From: Micromonospora sediminicola
GTDB lineage: Bacteria > Actinomycetota > Actinomycetes > Mycobacteriales > Micromonosporaceae
DNA: 64,000 nucleotides
Assembly: GCF_900089585.1 (NCBI RefSeq)
Contig: NZ_FLRH01000004.1
Span: 303,001 to 367,000, forward strand
Reading direction: 5' to 3'
Shown one piece after another: positions 8,200 to 18,201 of the stretch. Position numbers and translations under genes: made by a program. How positions within the stretch are numbered: position 1 is the stretch's first letter; each line of letters begins with the position of its first letter. The notes under the pieces were generated by a model that worked only from the letters and a program-made list of their open reading frames with translations, was not told the DNA's origin and did not search any database.

Positions 8200-11100
8200 A
8201 TGCAGAATCCAGCCGTACCCGCCGCCCCCGAGACCGCTCGCGACCTGCACCGTCGCCTCACCCCCCTGATGTTCCGCGACCAGCGCCGGCTCCAGCGGCG
8301 GCTCGACGGCGTACGGCGGCTGCGCGACCCGCAGCGGCGGGAGGCGGCGCTGGCCGAGATCGCGACCGAGGTCACCCGGGCCGAGGCGCGGCTCCAGGCA
8401 CGCCGTGCGGCCGTGCCGACGATCACCTATCCGCCGCAGCTGCCGGTCAGCGAGCGCAGGGACGACATCGCCGCCGCGATCCGCGACCACCAGGTGGTGA
8501 TCGTGGCCGGCGAGACCGGCTCCGGCAAGACCACCCAGCTGCCCAAGATCTGCCTGGAGCTGGGGCGCGGCGTCACCGGCCTGATCGGGCACACCCAGCC
8601 CCGGCGGCTGGCGGCCCGCACCGTCGCCGACCGGATCGCCGACGAACTCGGCACCGAGCTGGGCGACGTGGTCGGCTACAAGGTGCGCTTCACCGACCAG
8701 GTGGGCGACAACAGCCTGGTCAAGCTGATGACCGACGGCATCCTGCTGGCCGAGTTGCAGACCGACCGGATGCTGCGGCAGTACGACACGCTGATCATCG
8801 ACGAGGCGCACGAGCGCAGCCTCAACATCGACTTCATCCTCGGGTACCTGCGGCAGCTCCTGCCCCGCCGGCCCGACCTCAAGGTGGTCATCACCTCGGC
8901 CACCATCGAGACCGACCGGTTCGCGAAGCACTTCGCCGACGCCGACGGCAACCCGGCGCCGGTGGTCGAGGTGTCCGGGCGCACCTACCCGGTGGAGGTC
9001 CGCTACCGGCCGCTGGTCGAGGTCACCGAGGCCGAGGAGGACGAGGCCGACGAGGAGAACGTCCGGGACCAGATCCAGGCCATCGGCGACGCGGTCGAGG
9101 AGCTGGCCGCCGAGGGGCCCGGCGACATCCTGGTGTTCCTCAGCGGCGAGCGGGAGATCCGGGACACCGCCGACGCGCTGGGCAAGCTGGTGCAGTCCAA
9201 GCGGTCGCTGCTCGGCACCGAGATCCTGCCGCTCTACGCCCGGCTCTCCACCGCCGAGCAGCACCGGGTCTTCGCCGCGCACAGCAACCGCCGGGTGGTG
9301 CTGGCCACCAACGTCGCGGAGACCTCGCTGACCGTGCCCGGCATCAAGTACGTGGTCGACCCGGGCACCGCCCGGATCTCCCGCTACTCCAGCCGGCTCA
9401 AGGTGCAGCGGTTGCCGATCGAACCGGTCTCGCAGGCCAGCGCCAACCAGCGCAAGGGCCGCTGCGGGCGTACCTCGGACGGCATCTGCATCCGCCTCTA
9501 CGACGAGTCCGACTTCGACTCCCGCCCCGAGTTCACCGACCCGGAGATCCTGCGCACCAACCTGGCCTCGGTCATCCTCCAGATGACGTCGATCGGGCTC
9601 GGCGACGTCGCGGCGTTCCCGTTCATCGACCCGCCGGACCGGCGCAACGTCACCGACGGCGTCAACCTGCTGCACGAGCTCGGCGCGCTCGACCCGGCCG
9701 AGACCGACCCGGCGAAGCGGCTCACGCCGCTGGGCCGGCGGCTGGCCCAACTGCCGGTCGACCCCCGGCTGGCCCGGATGGTGATCGAAGGGGAACGCAA
9801 CGGCTGCGCCACCGAGGTGGTGGTGATCGCCGCCGCGCTCTCCATCCAGGACCCGCGCGAACGCCCGGCCGACAAGCAGGCCCAGGCCGACCAGGCGCAC
9901 GCCCGGTTCGCCGACAAGGAGTCCGACTTCGTCGCGTACCTGAACCTGTGGCGGCACCTGCGGGAGAAGCAGCGGGAGCTGTCCTCCAGCGCGTTCCGCC
10001 GGATGTGCAAGGCCGAATACCTCAACTACCTTCGGGTACGCGAGTGGCAGGACATCGTCAGCCAGCTGCGGCAGGTCCTGCGTACCTCCGACAAGGGTGA
10101 GGGCCGGCGCGGCGCCGGCGCCGACCTGCCGGAGGAGATCGACACCCCGAAGGTGCACCAGTCGCTGCTGCCCGGCCTGCTGTCGCACCTCGGCCTCAAG
10201 GACGCGCAGAAGCACGAGTACCTGGGGGCGCGGGGCGCGAAGTTCGCCATCTTCCCCGGGTCGGCGTTGTTCAAGAAGCCGCCGCGCTGGGTGATGGCCG
10301 CCGAGCTGGTGGAGACGTCCCGGCTCTGGGGCCGGGTGGCCGGGCGGGTCGAGCCGGAGTGGGTCGGGCCCCTCGCACAGCACCTGGTCAAGCGCAGCTA
10401 CAGCGAGCCGCACTGGGAGAAGAAGCAGGCCGCGGTGATGGCCTACGAGAAGGTCACGCTGTACGGCATCCCGCTCGTCACCTCCCGCAAGGTGAACTTC
10501 GGGCGGATCGACCCGGTGCTGAGCCGGGAGCTGTTCATCCGGCACGCCCTGGTCGAGGGCGACTGGCAGACCCACCACCAGTTCTGGCGGGACAACCAGA
10601 AGCTGCTGACCGAGATCGAGGAGCTGGAGAACCGGGCCCGGCGCCGCGACATCCTGGTCGACGACGAGACCATCTTCGCCTTCTACGACCAGCGGATCCC
10701 CGCCGACGTGGTCTCCGGCCGGCACTTCGACTCGTGGTGGAAGAAGACCCGCCGGGAGCAGCCCGACCTGCTCACGTTCACCCGCGACCTGCTCGTCAAC
10801 GACGGCCGGGGCGGGGTGGACGAGGAGGACTACCCGGACGAGTGGCGGGCCGACGGCGTCACGCTGCCGCTGACGTACACGTTCGACCCGACCGCGCCCA
10901 CCGACGGCGTCACCGTGGACATCCCGCTGCCGCTGCTCAACCAGGTGCCGGCGGAGAGCTTCGACTGGCAGGTGCCGGGGCTGCGCGAGGAACTGGTCAT
11001 CGCGCTGATCCGCTCGCTGCCCAAGCCGGTCCGGCGCAACTTCGTTCCGGTGCCCGACTACGCGCGGGCCGCGCTCGCCGCGATCACCCCGGGCGAGGAG

Positions 11101-12192
11101 CCGCTGCTGGCCGCGCTGACCCGGCAGCTGCGCCGGATGACCGGGGTGACCGTCCCGCCGGACGCGTGGGACCTGAGCCGGCTGCCGGCGCACCTGCGGG
11201 TCACCTTCCGGGTGCTCGGCGAGGACGACAAACCGGTCGCCGAGGGCAAGGACCTGCCGGCACTGCAACGCGAACTGCGGCCCAAGGTACGCCAGGTGGT
11301 CGCCGCCGCCGCGCCGGACGTGGCCCGCAGCGGGCTCACCGGGTGGACGATCGGCACGCTGCCGCGCACCGTCGAGCAGGTCCGCGCCGGCTTCGCCGTC
11401 ACCGCGTACCCCGCGCTCGTGGACGAGGGCGCGACGGTCGGGGTCAAGGTGTTCGACTCCGCCGGCGAGCAGGAGGCCGCGCACTGGGCGGGCACGCGGC
11501 GACTGCTGCGGCTGACGCTGCCGTCCCCGGCGAAGTTCCTCCAGGGACGGCTGAGCAACGAGGCGAAACTGGCGCTGTCCCGCAACCCGCACGGCGGGGT
11601 GCCGGCGCTGATCGAGGACGCCACCGGCGCCGCCATCGACAAGCTCATGGCGGACGCGGGCGGCCCCGCCTGGGACGCCGGCGGCTTCGCGGCGCTGCGC
11701 GAGCGGGTCCGCGCCGACCTGGTCGACACCGTGGTCGAGGTGATGAACCGGGTCCGGCAGGTGCTCGCCGCCGCGTACGCGGTCGAGCAGCGGCTCGGGG
11801 CGACGCGCAACCTGGCCGTGGTGGCCGCGCTGGCCGACATCCGCCAGCAGCTCGGCGGCCTGGTGCACGCCGGCTTCGTCACCGAGGCCGGCTACGCGCG
11901 CCTACCCGACCTGCTGCGCTACCTGACCGCGATCGAGCGCCGGATGGAGCGGCTGCCCGGCAACCCGCAGCGGGACAAACAGCAACAGGACCGGATCGCC
12001 GTGGTGCAGAAGGAGTACCAGGACATGCTCGCGGCGCTGCCCCCGGCCCGGCGCGGCTCGACGGCCGCGCGGCAGATCCGCTGGATGATCGAGGAGCTGC
12101 GGGTGAACGTCTTCGCCCAGGCCCTCGGCACCCCCTACCCCGTCTCGGAACAGCGCATCTACCGCGCCATGGACGACGCCGAAGCCCGCTGA
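8200..12192 (+). CDS. hrpA: ATP-dependent DEAH-box RNA helicase HrpA
   Basis: The protein has 1330 residues, about the normal HrpA length. Helicase motifs in order: Walker A GETGSGKTT at 104-112, DEAH at 201-204, SAT in VVITSATIETDRF, and motif VI QRKGRCGRTSDGICIRLY, whose GRCGR form is typical of HrpA. The long C-terminal region corresponds to the HrpA-specific domains (OB-like and DUF3418). Known HrpA unwinds RNA and helps rescue stalled or collided ribosomes. Start ATG at 8200 is chosen because the HrpA alignment begins here and TATCCT lies ten bases upstream; the open frame continues further 5' without signals. It is followed by a palindromic element that may terminate it. Confidence 0.95.
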   Translation: MQNPAVPAAPETARDLHRRLTPLMFRDQRRLQRRLDGVRRLRDPQRREAALAEIATEVTRAEARLQARRAAVPTITYPPQLPVSERRDDIAAAIRDHQVVIVAGETGSGKTTQLPKICLELGRGVTGLIGHTQPRRLAARTVADRIADELGTELGDVVGYKVRFTDQVGDNSLVKLMTDGILLAELQTDRMLRQYDTLIIDEAHERSLNIDFILGYLRQLLPRRPDLKVVITSATIETDRFAKHFADADGNPAPVVEVSGRTYPVEVRYRPLVEVTEAEEDEADEENVRDQIQAIGDAVEELAAEGPGDILVFLSGEREIRDTADALGKLVQSKRSLLGTEILPLYARLSTAEQHRVFAAHSNRRVVLATNVAETSLTVPGIKYVVDPGTARISRYSSRLKVQRLPIEPVSQASANQRKGRCGRTSDGICIRLYDESDFDSRPEFTDPEILRTNLASVILQMTSIGLGDVAAFPFIDPPDRRNVTDGVNLLHELGALDPAETDPAKRLTPLGRRLAQLPVDPRLARMVIEGERNGCATEVVVIAAALSIQDPRERPADKQAQADQAHARFADKESDFVAYLNLWRHLREKQRELSSSAFRRMCKAEYLNYLRVREWQDIVSQLRQVLRTSDKGEGRRGAGADLPEEIDTPKVHQSLLPGLLSHLGLKDAQKHEYLGARGAKFAIFPGSALFKKPPRWVMAAELVETSRLWGRVAGRVEPEWVGPLAQHLVKRSYSEPHWEKKQAAVMAYEKVTLYGIPLVTSRKVNFGRIDPVLSRELFIRHALVEGDWQTHHQFWRDNQKLLTEIEELENRARRRDILVDDETIFAFYDQRIPADVVSGRHFDSWWKKTRREQPDLLTFTRDLLVNDGRGGVDEEDYPDEWRADGVTLPLTYTFDPTAPTDGVTVDIPLPLLNQVPAESFDWQVPGLREELVIALIRSLPKPVRRNFVPVPDYARAALAAITPGEEPLLAALTRQLRRMTGVTVPPDAWDLSRLPAHLRVTFRVLGEDDKPVAEGKDLPALQRELRPKVRQVVAAAAPDVARSGLTGWTIGTLPRTVEQVRAGFAVTAYPALVDEGATVGVKVFDSAGEQEAAHWAGTRRLLRLTLPSPAKFLQGRLSNEAKLALSRNPHGGVPALIEDATGAAIDKLMADAGGPAWDAGGFAALRERVRADLVDTVVEVMNRVRQVLAAAYAVEQRLGATRNLAVVAALADIRQQLGGLVHAGFVTEAGYARLPDLLRYLTAIERRMERLPGNPQRDKQQQDRIAVVQKEYQDMLAALPPARRGSTAARQIRWMIEELRVNVFAQALGTPYPVSEQRIYRAMDDAEAR

Positions 12193-12232
12193 CCCCGCTC
12201 CCCCGCTCCCCCGCCCGCCCGCCCGCCCGCTT

Positions 12233-12308
12233 CGTCGATCTTGCACTTGGTGCCCCCGATACCGGGTCATTCGCACCCTTTGCCGGGTCAGCAAGTGCAA
12301 GATCGACG
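12233..12308. repeat. Palindromic repeat element, intergenic copy
   Basis: Arms CGTCGATCTTGCACTTG (12233-12249) and its exact complement (12292-12308) enclose 42 bases containing two direct ACCGGGTCA-like motifs. It lies 40 bases after the hrpA stop and shares arms and core with 5031-5099. It could fold as a strong hairpin and terminate transcription from either side. Confidence 0.88.
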
Positions 12309-12345
12309 CGGGCAGGGACGCGCGCGCCGGGGCCCCGGGAAGGGG

Positions 12346-12837
12346 TCAGGTGGTGACGCGGGTGATGAAGGCGGTGAGGTGTGAGCGGGTTCTCTCGACC
12401 TTCTCCTCCAGGGTCAGGGACTCGGGTAGGCGGGCGCCGGGGCCGGCGTCCTTGCGGCCCCGCACGTACAGGGAGCAGGCGAGGTCGTCGCAGAGGTAGA
12501 TGCCCACCGAGTTGCCCTGCTGCCCGGCCTTGCCCGCCTTGCGCGCGACCATCAGGCTCACGCCGCCGACCGGGTTGGTCAGGCACACCGAGCACATGGT
12601 GCGGCGTTGCCGCCCGGGCCCGGGGCTCGGGCGACGCAGGGCGAGGGCGACCGGGCGGCCGTCCGGGACGGCGACGAGGTAGGCGCGGTCGAGCGCCTGC
12701 GGATCTCGCCAGCCGAGGAAGTCGAGGTCGTCCCAGGGGCGGGTGCCGAGGTCGCGCGGGACGTGCAGTCGCTTCGCCTCGCCCTTGGTGCAGTTCACGA
12801 AGGCGGCACGGATCTCGGGTTCGGTCAACGGGGTCAT
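12346..12837 (-). CDS. FBP-domain protein with treble-clef zinc finger
   Basis: This 163-aa protein matches actinobacterial FBP_C-type proteins, named from FusB-like elongation-factor-G-binding proteins. Zinc ligands are visible as CSVC (Cys82, Cys85) and CDDLAC (Cys116, Cys121). The N-terminal half (DDLDFLGWRDP, RAYLVAVPDG) is characteristic of the family. Staphylococcal FusB frees EF-G from fusidic-acid-stalled ribosomes; whether this relative does so is unknown. ATG at 12837 has TACCCT (12845-12850 complement) seven bases upstream, suggesting a leaderless mRNA. It is divergent from the tetR gene over a shared dyad at 12856-12870. Confidence 0.85.
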   Translation of the reverse strand: MTPLTEPEIRAAFVNCTKGEAKRLHVPRDLGTRPWDDLDFLGWRDPQALDRAYLVAVPDGRPVALALRRPSPGPGRQRRTMCSVCLTNPVGGVSLMVARKAGKAGQQGNSVGIYLCDDLACSLYVRGRKDAGPGARLPESLTLEEKVERTRSHLTAFITRVTT

Positions 12838-12844
12838 ACAACCG

Positions 12845-12882
12845 AGGGTAATTTTCCTAAAGGTATTAGGCAAAGGCATAAT
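12845..12882. promoter_or_regulatory. Divergent promoters over a CCTAA-N5-TTAGG operator
   Basis: The dyad CCTAA (12856-12860) / TTAGG (12866-12870) lies between the minus-strand -10 TACCCT (12845-12850) of the FBP gene and the plus-strand -10 CATAAT (12877-12882) of the tetR gene. One TetR dimer here could shut both promoters. The sites are seen; the regulation is inferred. Confidence 0.65.
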
Positions 12883-12904
12883 GAGTCGTGGTGAGAGGAG
12901 ACTC

Positions 12905-13483
12905 ATGGCCCGTGCGGGACTCAATCGAGGGCGACTGATCCAGGCCGGGGCGGAGCTGGCCGACGAGGTCGGCTTCGACCAGGTGACCGTCTCGGCGCTG
13001 GCCAGACGGTTCGGCGTCACGGTCGCCAGCCTCTACTCGCACGTGCGCAACTCGCACGACCTGCGGGTCGGGATCGCGCTGCTCGCGCTGGGTGAACTCG
13101 CCGACGAGGCCACCGACGCGCTCGCCGGGCGGGCCGGCAAGGAGGCGCTGACCGCCTTCGCGAACGTCTACCGCGACTACGCCCACCGACATCCGGGCCG
13201 CTGGACCGCGGCCCAGCTCCGGCTCGATCCGGAGACCGCCGCCGGCAGCGCCGGCTTCCGGCACTCGGCGATGATGCGGGCGATCCTGCGCGGCTACCAC
13301 CTGCCCGAGCCGGACCAGACGCACGCCGTCCGCCTGCTCGGCAGCGTCTTCCAGGGTTTCGTCGGCTTGGAGATGGGGGGCGGCTTCGACCACAGCGCCC
13401 CCGCTCCGCCGGAGAGCTGGGAGCGGGTGCTGGACGCCGTCGACGCCCTGCTGCGCACCTGGCCCACGACGGACGCCACCTAG
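12905..13483 (+). CDS. TetR/AcrR-family regulator (WHG-type C-terminal domain)
   Basis: A 192-aa repressor. The helix-turn-helix occupies about residues 8-52 (LIQAGAELADEVGFDQVTVS, then FGVTVASLYSHVRN). The C-terminal part with LLGSVFQGFVGLEMGGGF resembles the TetR C-terminal WHG class. ATG at 12905 follows GAGAGGAG with good spacing and is preferred over an in-frame ATG at 12881. It probably represses itself and the divergent FBP gene. Its stop overlaps the stop of the convergent lysR gene within a CTAG, so the two 3' ends leave no room for a terminator. Confidence 0.88.
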   Translation: MARAGLNRGRLIQAGAELADEVGFDQVTVSALARRFGVTVASLYSHVRNSHDLRVGIALLALGELADEATDALAGRAGKEALTAFANVYRDYAHRHPGRWTAAQLRLDPETAAGSAGFRHSAMMRAILRGYHLPEPDQTHAVRLLGSVFQGFVGLEMGGGFDHSAPAPPESWERVLDAVDALLRTWPTTDAT

Positions 13484-14412
13484 GCCAGCGGCTCCACGCC
13501 GGGCGGGAGTTCGTCGGTGGCGGTGGCGTCGTGGACGTACTCCAGCAGGATGCGACGCAGCTCGCGACCGGCGTGGGTGGGCACCACGTCGCGGCGGCGG
13601 GCCACCGCGATGGTCCGGCGGACGCCGGGTGGGACGAGCCGGGTCACCCGGATGCCGGGCCGGCGGGCCACCACGATGCCGGGGACCAGCGCGACGCCGA
13701 GGCCGGCCTCGACGAAGCTGAGCACGGCGTCCATCTCCCCGCCGTCCACCGAGAGGGTGGGCTCGAAGCCGGCCGCCCGGCACGCCTGGAGCGTGGCGTC
13801 GCGCAGGTCGTAGCCCTCGCGGAACATCACCAGGGGCTGGTCGCGCAGGTCGGTGATGCGCAGCTCGCCGGCGGGCGAGGCACCCGGGAGCGGGTCCACC
13901 GAGGCGACCACCAGACTCTCCCGCAGGATCGGGTCGGCGCGCAGCCCCGGGTCGGTGCCGGCGGCCGGCATGATGATCAACGCCAGGTCGAGGTCGCCGC
14001 GCAGCAGGTCGCGGACCAGGTCCTGGGAGCCGCCCTCCTCGACCCGCAGGTCGACGGTGGGGTGGGCGTCGCGGAACCGGCGCAGCACCGGGGGCGCCAG
14101 CGAGGTGGCCAGACTGGGCGTGGCGCCCAGGCGGACCCGACCCCGGCGCAACCCCACCAGCTCCTGCACCTCGCGGGTCGCCGTGTCGACGTCGGCGAGG
14201 ATCCGCTTGGCCAGCGGCAGCAGGACGTCCCCGGCCGCGGTGAGCGTGATGTTGCCCCTTACCCGCTCGAAGAGCGGGGCCCCCAGGTCGGTCTCCAGGG
14301 CGTGAATTTGCTTACTCAACGAGGGCTGGGTTATGCCGACCAGATCGGCCGCTTGGGTGAAATGTCGTACTTCTGCGACCGCTACGAAGTACCGGAGCTG
14401 ATGGAGCTGCAT
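13480..14412 (-). CDS. LysR-family regulator, divergent from sdhCAB
   Basis: A 310-aa LysR-type protein. The N-terminal winged HTH (HQLRYFVAVAEVRHFTQAAD, then QPSLSKQIHALE) occupies residues 4-60, and the two-lobe effector domain runs from about 90 to 290. The start codon has TAAGCT six bases upstream (leaderless). A T-N11-A dyad, ATAGC-N5-GCTAT, overlaps this -10, as expected for autoregulation. Divergence from sdhC over 77 bases suggests it controls succinate dehydrogenase in response to a carbon or redox signal. That target is inference from position; LysR genes next to their targets are the family norm. Confidence 0.9.
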   Translation of the reverse strand: MQLHQLRYFVAVAEVRHFTQAADLVGITQPSLSKQIHALETDLGAPLFERVRGNITLTAAGDVLLPLAKRILADVDTATREVQELVGLRRGRVRLGATPSLATSLAPPVLRRFRDAHPTVDLRVEEGGSQDLVRDLLRGDLDLALIIMPAAGTDPGLRADPILRESLVVASVDPLPGASPAGELRITDLRDQPLVMFREGYDLRDATLQACRAAGFEPTLSVDGGEMDAVLSFVEAGLGVALVPGIVVARRPGIRVTRLVPPGVRRTIAVARRRDVVPTHAGRELRRILLEYVHDATATDELPPGVEPLA

Positions 14413-14416
14413 CTAC

Positions 14417-14482
14417 ATAGCTTACGGCTATCAAGACTGCGATTTCGATGCATTGGACGCCTGATCGAAGTGCTCCTAGCGT
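14417..14482. promoter_or_regulatory. lysR-sdhC divergent promoter region with LysR-type box
   Basis: ATAGC (14417-14421) / GCTAT (14427-14431) forms a T-N11-A LysR box over the lysR -10 (AGCTTA on the plus strand, 14419-14424). The sdhC -10-like TAGCGT is at 14477-14482, seven bases before the GTG start. Confidence 0.65.
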
Positions 14483-14489
14483 CGGTCGT

Positions 14490-15179
14490 GTGGTAATCAC
14501 GAAAACTCGGTCGCCCATCCGCTCGAACGTCGGCCTCAAGGCCGTCATGGCGGTGACGGGCATCATCCTGGTGCTGTTCCTGATCCTGCACATGCTCGGC
14601 AACCTGAAGATCTTCACGGGCGAGACCTCGTTCGACCACTACGCGCACTGGCTCCGGGACATCGGCACGCCGCTGCTGCCGACCACCTGGTTCCTGTGGA
14701 TCCAGCGCACGGTCCTCACGGTGGCGGTGCTGGCGCACATCGGGGCGGCCACCGTGCTCGCGATGCGGGCCCGTGCCGCCCGACCGGTGGCGTACGCGCA
14801 CCGCCGCAAGATCCACGTGAACTACGCGGCCCGCACGATGCGCTGGGGTGGTGTGATCATCCTGCTCTTCGTGATCTACCACATCCTGGACCTGACCACC
14901 GGTCACCTGAACCCGCAGGGCGACTCGTCCAACCCGTACGGCAACGTGGTCGCCGACTTCGCCCCGGGCCGCTGGTACGTCACGCTCTTCTACACGCTCG
15001 CCATCGTGACGCTCGGCTTCCACCTGCGCCACGGCGCCTTCAGCGCGTTCCGCAGCCTCGGCCAGCAGACGCCGAGGGGCGAGCGCCGGGCCCGCGCCGC
15101 CGCGCTCGTCTTCGCGGTGCTGCTCTGCGCCGGCTACCTGGTGGTCCCGTTCGCCGTACTCACCGGATTGGTGGACTGA
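14490..15179 (+). CDS. sdhC: Succinate dehydrogenase cytochrome b subunit
   Basis: A 229-aa protein with five predicted membrane helices, the single-subunit anchor type (class B-like) rather than the SdhC/SdhD pair. Candidate haem ligands are the histidines in FLILHMLGN and FVIYHILDLT and in GFHLRHG. It anchors SdhAB in the membrane and passes electrons to the quinone pool. GTG at 14490 is preferred to the ATG at 14448 because TAGCGT sits seven bases upstream and the protein then begins near the first conserved residues (VITKTRSPIRSNVGLKAVMA). One base separates its stop from sdhA. Confidence 0.93.
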   Translation: MVITKTRSPIRSNVGLKAVMAVTGIILVLFLILHMLGNLKIFTGETSFDHYAHWLRDIGTPLLPTTWFLWIQRTVLTVAVLAHIGAATVLAMRARAARPVAYAHRRKIHVNYAARTMRWGGVIILLFVIYHILDLTTGHLNPQGDSSNPYGNVVADFAPGRWYVTLFYTLAIVTLGFHLRHGAFSAFRSLGQQTPRGERRARAAALVFAVLLCAGYLVVPFAVLTGLVD

Positions 15180-15180
15180 C

Positions 15181-17111
<1,931 letters not shown>

Positions 17112-17115
<4 letters not shown>

Positions 17116-17873
17116 ACCTGACCCTGCGCATCTGGCGCCAGACGGGCCCCGAGGACAAGGGTCGGATGGTGAGCTACCCGGTGCAGGACGTGTCCCCCGA
17201 CATGTCCTTCCTGGAGATGCTCGACGTGCTCAACGAGCGGCTGATCCTCGACGGCGAGGAGCCGGTCGCGTTCGACCACGACTGCCGCGAGGGTATCTGC
17301 GGCGCGTGCAGCCTCATGATCAACGGTGAGGCGCACGGCCCGCAGCGCGGCACCACCGCCTGTCAGCTGCACATGCGGCAGTTCTCCGACGGCGACACGA
17401 TCGACATCGAGCCCTGGCGGGCCCGGGCCTTCCCGGTCGTCAAGGACCTGGTGGTGAACCGCAACGCCTTCGACAAGATCATCGCTGCCGGCGGCTACGT
17501 GACCGCGCCGACCGGCAGCGCCCCGGAGGCGCACTCCACCCCGGTGGCCAAGGCCAACGCGGACGCCGCCTTCGAGTCGGCCGCCTGCATCGGCTGCGGC
17601 GCCTGCGTGGCGGCCTGCCCGAACGGCTCCGGCATGCTCTTCACCGCCGCCAAGATCACCCAGCTCTCGCTGCTGCCGCAGGGCCAGCCCGAGCGCTACA
17701 CCCGGGTGATCGGCATGGTGGACGCGCACGACGAGGCCGGTTTCGGCGGCTGCACCAACATCGGCGAGTGCGCCGCGGCCTGCCCGAAGGGCATCCCGCT
17801 GAACACCATCGGCCGGCTCAACCGGGACTTCCTCAAGGCGACCACGAAGCGAGCCGGCACGCCCGGCTCCTGA
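17112..17873 (+). CDS. sdhB: Succinate dehydrogenase iron-sulfur subunit
   Basis: A 253-aa electron-transfer subunit with three clusters visible: [2Fe-2S] by Cys58, 63, 66 and 84; [4Fe-4S] by Cys159, 162, 165 and 169 (CIGCGACVAACP); and [3Fe-4S] by Cys214, 220 and 224 (CTNIGECAAACP). It carries electrons from SdhA to the haem/quinone site in SdhC. The GTG start at 17112 lies within the sdhA stop. A GC-rich hairpin follows the gene at 17889-17923. Confidence 0.97.
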
Positions 17874-17888
17874 CCCGACGCTCCACCC

Positions 17889-17923
17889 GACCGCCGCGCT
17901 CCGCACCGAGGGGCGCGGCGGTC
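17889..17923 (+). terminator. Hairpin terminator after sdhCAB
   Basis: GACCGCCGCGC (17889-17899) pairs perfectly with GCGCGGCGGTC (17913-17923) across a 13-base loop, 16 bases after the sdhB stop. Confidence 0.75.
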
Positions 17924-17958
17924 GGCGTTTACCCGGGTCCCCCGCGGTCCCCCTTCGA

Positions 17959-18079
17959 CTGCCTTTCGAGCTGAGTGGTTTCTGATATCGCCCACCGACA
18001 GGTCTGCCCGGCGAGCCCGACGCGCCAGTCGGTCGGCGCACCGGCGGTGAGTCGTTTCTGATATCAGCTCGAAAGGCAG
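17959..18079. repeat. 121-bp palindrome-bounded element
   Basis: Perfect 16-bp arms CTGCCTTTCGAGCTGA (17959-17974) and TCAGCTCGAAAGGCAG (18064-18079). Just inside the arms, GTGGTTTCTGATATCG and GTCGTTTCTGATATCA form an imperfect direct repeat. It fills most of the 328-bp gene-free stretch between sdhB and the next gene. There is no ORF inside, so it resembles a small non-autonomous element. A related GAGCTGATATCA motif recurs at 25733-25769. Confidence 0.8.
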
Positions 18080-18150
18080 CGCGACCCACACCCCCGGCGC
18101 CCGCGTGGCACGCCACACCCGACCCCTCCCGACGGCGCCGGTTCAAGTCG

Positions 18151-18191
18151 CTCCTCTCGGGTAGCAGTCCCATGGACGGCACCGAGAGGGG
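18151..18191 (+). promoter_or_regulatory. 5' leader hairpin that would mask the ribosome-binding site
   Basis: CTCCTCTCGG (18151-18160) can pair with CCGAGAGGGG (18182-18191), one G-U pair included. The downstream arm contains the Shine-Dalgarno GAGAGGGG of the dehydrogenase starting at 18202. It matters only if transcription starts upstream of 18151. Confidence 0.4.
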
Positions 18192-18201
18192 ACATTCAGG
18201 C

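Noticed and set aside
7456..11868. 1470-codon open frame antisense to hrpA
   Set aside because: It mirrors hrpA in the complementary frame, is dominated by Arg, Gly, Asp, Val and Leu composition artefacts and has no domain; hrpA motifs are unambiguous.
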